In this document: positions 20,939-23,500 of the stretch, piece by piece
How the letters are laid out: the number at the start of each line of letters is the position of its first letter
How positions within the stretch are numbered: position 1 is the stretch's first letter
Source of the DNA: Cryptomeria japonica
Lineage: Eukaryota > Streptophyta > Pinopsida > Cupressales > Cupressaceae
NCBI RefSeq assembly: GCF_030272615.1
Contig: NC_081415.1
Span: 377,661,392 to 377,684,891, forward strand
Direction of reading: 5' to 3'
DNA length: 23,500 bases
Program-made: the position numbers and the translations under genes
The notes under the pieces: model-generated
Told to the model about the DNA's origin: nothing
What the model saw: only the letters and a program-made list of their open reading frames with translations
Database searches by the model: none

Positions 20939-22459
20939 GCAATTGTTTGTTATATGACCCTTGCCTACTTATGAATAAGGTGATATTCACAGTACTCATT
21001 TTCCCTCCACCATTTGGGTTTAACTTCTGGATCATATGGTCTAGATTTTTCTGGTAATGTTATCAGATCATTTGCCAATAAAGTTTTAAGATCTGATTCA
21101 AACGATTCTTCCAGAGGAGTGACATCCCATTTAGGCTTTGAAAGTCAAGGTTTCTCTTTAAACCACTCTTTTGATTTCTTCGAAGGATTTTCTACTGCAA
21201 TTTCAGCTACTTTGAGTGCTTGTGTGCCGCTAGCCAGATTAAATATTGAGGGTTTTGATTTTTTTTTAATAGTGTCTACCACTCCATCATTAAAAATGTT
21301 TTTGTTGTTATCTTTTCCGTATTTCCAGTATTTGTTCTTTTCTTTGAAACTATAGCTTTGTTGTGTTTCTTTCCAAAGTGATATATCTCCTTTCTTTATA
21401 AGCACATCTTCCATTCTGAGGGCACTATCTACCATTTTTTAAAATGAAGGGTATACTTGCATTTGGATATTGTATTTCAATTCAAGGATCGTGTTATAAA
21501 CAAAAATATTCATCTTCTCAGAATCTTGAATAGGTTGTGAATATCTAGAGAATATCTTTCTCCAACGTTGAAGAAAAGTGAGAAAAGGTTCTCTTGTTTT
21601 TTGTTTGGTATTGCAAAGCTCGATCATAGTGACTGGATGATGAATATTATAGGAGTATTGTTGGAGAAACAATTCGACTAATTCCTCAAAAATTTTAATT
21701 TCCATAGGTAGGCTTGAAAACTATTCCATACCTTGTCCTCCTAAACTCCTCGAGAAAAGGCGCATGAGATATGTTTGTTCGTGCATGAACTCCATACATA
21801 AAGCACAAAACTCTCTGACATGGTCTTGAGGATTTGCATTATTGTCATATTTTTCAAAGGAATCTCCACTCTTGAAGGAAATGGAGGCATGCAAAGGTTT
21901 TTGGCAAATGGGAATAGGCAGATCGTGTCTAAAGAATACTGCTTTGATGATTTATCCTTGTTTTTCATTTCTGTGTTTTCAGTCTGTAATGCTTGTGATT
22001 TTTTGTTTATTAGTGCTAAGGGTGTCTCTTCCTCTTTAGTGATAAGGGTTTCAATGTTATAATCAGTAGGAAGTTTAGCGCCTTGTTTTGCTAGCTCTAG
22101 AAATAATCCCCTTTTTCTCTAACCATGATAATCTTCATCATTTTTCGAAAACCTTTATCGTTTTGATAGCTATTTATAACATCTTATGTAGGTTCAGAGG
22201 CTTCGGACTCACTCAATGAGGAATCACTATCATTAGCATGGGTGAAGATATTGTCATGAGTATCATGTTTAGTAGCTTGTCTTTCTTTCCTTTCTCCAGA
22301 CATGATGGGAGATAAGGGTTGATCAAAAATTGGTAAATTTGACGATGAAGGTTTATTAAAGACAAGGTCATCTACGAAGAATGGATTATCTTGTAATGAA
22401 AAGGATGATCCTTTACCTTTGGTATCTTTCTTGTGAGAACTTCTGGTTTGAATAGGCAT
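20930..22459 (-). pseudogene. gag: Ty3/gypsy gag (capsid) remnant
   Basis: The start ATG at 22459 gives MPIQTRSSHKK, a typical gag beginning, followed by a Ser/Asp/Glu-rich tail to a stop at about 22184. The capsid core follows in other frames: CMPPFPSRVEIPLK (about 21890), EFVLYVWSS-like text, then the retrotrans-gag segment with LFLQQYSYNIHHPVTM, REPFLTFLQRWRKIFSRYS and MNIFVYNT (21705-21439). A basic region (about 21435-21145) leads to an atypical knuckle, C-E-Y-H ... G-H-I-T-N-N-C, split by a one-base shift at about 20965. MKLKHEIQDLID follows it, the usual linker to the protease region. Gag packages the element RNA in virus-like particles. Breaks: several stops between 22184 and 21970 and at least two frame changes. 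Confidence 0.8.
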
Positions 22460-22542
22460 TTATAACTGATGTGACTGAGAACTAGATGTGATGCAGAAGT
22501 CAAGATCAAATTCAAGCTAGTTGTTCGTTTGACACAGTGATT

Positions 22543-22706
22543 GAGAGAAGTAACTAAGATTTAGTCTGGTTTCAGGAAAGATCTATCATGTATAAGACGT
22601 GATCTAAGTAACTTAGTTTGATTTGAGAGAAGTGACGAAGACTCAATCTGGTTTCAGGAACGATATATCCTATATAAGACATCATCTAAGTGACTTAAGT
22701 TTGATA
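22543..22706. repeat. 82-bp tandem duplication in gypsy leader
   Basis: Two adjacent 82-bp copies start GAGAGAAGTAACTAAGAT (22543-22624) and GAGAGAAGTGACGAAGAC (22625-22706). They share TCTGGTTTCAGGAA, TATAAGAC and GATCTAAGT/CATCTAAGT blocks at the same offsets with about fifteen differences. The minus strand of each contains a TATA-like word (GTCTTATACATG, GTCTTATATAGG), so promoter or leader function is possible but unproven. Confidence 0.88.
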
Positions 22707-23078
22707 ATTAGTTAATTGAACTAGCTAAAAGATGATCGACAAAATCGTGCAACACGACAGCATGGGTCTATCAAGATTGTTTATGCACACAATTATGATG
22801 ACCAGATTGCTTAGAATTATAATGACCAGATATATTCTCATTGTAGACTGATTAGGCAATTAGATCGATTAGGCAAGTATGAAAGTTTTGGAAAAGTGTG
22901 TAGACAAACAAGTTTTTGGACTAACAAAATTAGGAATTCATATGACAAAGTTTTATGACCCAGATGTCAATTTAACAATTCCTAGACGATAGAGACAGTT
23001 TCTCGTACAATTTGTTGCCTAAAATTACACAACAATTTAGTTCTCTATACATGATAATCTGATGAGGATGATGATTAT

Positions 23079-23248
23079 TCGTACGACAGTAGACTAAAGG
23101 CCAAACAATAATTTTCTAGTAACAAAACGACAATTCAGTATACCCGAATGACAATTCTAACAGGGTCAAACGATAAACTGACAGGTGCAATTAAGACTCG
23201 TACGACAACTCATATATAGCTAGACGATAATTCAATAGACTCGTACGA
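23079..23248. repeat. Three TCGTACGA palindromes with ACGACA half-sites
   Basis: TCGTACGA occurs at 23079, 23198 and 23241, each followed by CA(G/A)(T/C), with looser ACGACAATTC/ACGATAATTC versions between (about 23127-23235). Another TCGTACGA is at 11419 (in CTCGTACGAG), within the PMD leader, where the related words GTCGTATGAG and CTCGTATGAG also occur. The motif is far commoner than chance in this AT-rich DNA. Confidence 0.7.
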
Positions 23249-23500
23249 CAGTGGATTGGACAAAAATGAAATTCTGACACAGACAAAGTTTTGACGACTA
23301 ATATAGACTAGCTTTTGACTAGGACTGAGTTTTGATGACTGAGAGAGACCGGTTTTTTTTTTACAGAGACAAATTTTTGATCACTGAGTTGACATTGTTG
23401 ATTTGTTTTCTCCACTTTTAGTATTTCAATTTCAGCTTCAGGGATGAAAACATAGTAAACACACAAGATGTATAATGACTTTCAAGCACAACATGCTAAC

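Larger units (their letters stand above)
15968..22459 (-). mobile_element. Decayed Ty3/gypsy retrotransposon body (gag-pro-Gpatch-RT-RH-IN tail)
   Basis: On the minus strand the order gag, protease, G-patch, acidic spacer, reverse transcriptase, RNase H, integrase C-terminus is Ty3/gypsy order (integrase last). The wording of gag, protease and RT resembles the non-chromoviral Tat-like plant lineage; no chromodomain follows the integrase. A complete Tat-like element would also carry a second RNase H and a full integrase, which are missing here. Many stops and at least six frame changes show it is inactive. LTRs were not identified: the 5' one would lie above 22.7 kb and the 3' one below 15.3 kb. 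Confidence 0.85.
22460..23500 (-). other. Leader/possible LTR upstream of gypsy gag
   Basis: No coding sequence is evident. On the minus strand this DNA precedes the gag ATG, so it should hold the leader, primer site and 5' LTR. I could not place a primer site or TG/CA boundary. It includes the 82-bp tandem duplication (22543-22706) and a section rich in TCGTACGA and ACGACA words (about 23075-23260). Confidence 0.45.

Noticed and set aside
19997-21355. Plus-strand frames over the gypsy gag/spacer
   Set aside because: Antisense shadows; the minus strand carries recognisable gag, protease and G-patch motifs.

Overview
The window is nuclear DNA from a large, repeat-rich plant genome. The reasons are low GC, no intact gene, plant-type Ty3/gypsy and Ty1/copia LTR retrotransposon remnants on the minus strand, and a plant mobile domain (PMD) pseudogene on the plus strand. 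The style of the copia LTR, the unknown ORF beside its gag and the gypsy leader recall conifer or other gymnosperm repeats. That is an inference from memory, not something the bases prove. No functional protein-coding gene, tRNA, rRNA or CRISPR array was found.

Layout. 1-3591: no gene, two near-perfect small hairpins and a TATA-like promoter (3394-3400) that may belong to an older LTR. 3592-8807 (minus): remnant of a gag-only copia-type element. It has a 967-bp 3' LTR carrying a 112-bp (AT)n tract, a polypurine tract at 4561-4570, an unrecognised decayed ORF at 4839-7486 where pol would be expected, and a gag with zinc knuckles at 7833-8807. 8808-10005 (minus): leader, possible tRNA-Met primer site and probable LTR of a second, gypsy-like element, cut at about 8.8 kb by the copia gag. 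10006-11068: degenerate repeats, then a TATA box. 11069-14445 (plus): PMD pseudogene with 19 premature in-frame stops and no frameshift, split by a 993-bp terminal-inverted-repeat DNA element at 12803-13795. 14446-15967: non-coding. 15968-22459 (minus): decayed Ty3/gypsy gag-pro-G-patch-spacer-RT-RNase H-integrase tail, with most of the integrase and any second RNase H deleted. 22460-23500: its leader or LTR, with an 82-bp tandem duplication and repeated TCGTACGA palindromes.

The pieces do not work together as a system: they are nested or abutting dead transposons. The points most worth checking are the transition-only decay of the PMD frame, the apparently uncatalogued TIR element inside it, the unknown ORF in the gag-only copia element, the G-patch between protease and RT in the gypsy element, and the 15-bp copy at the integrase deletion scar.
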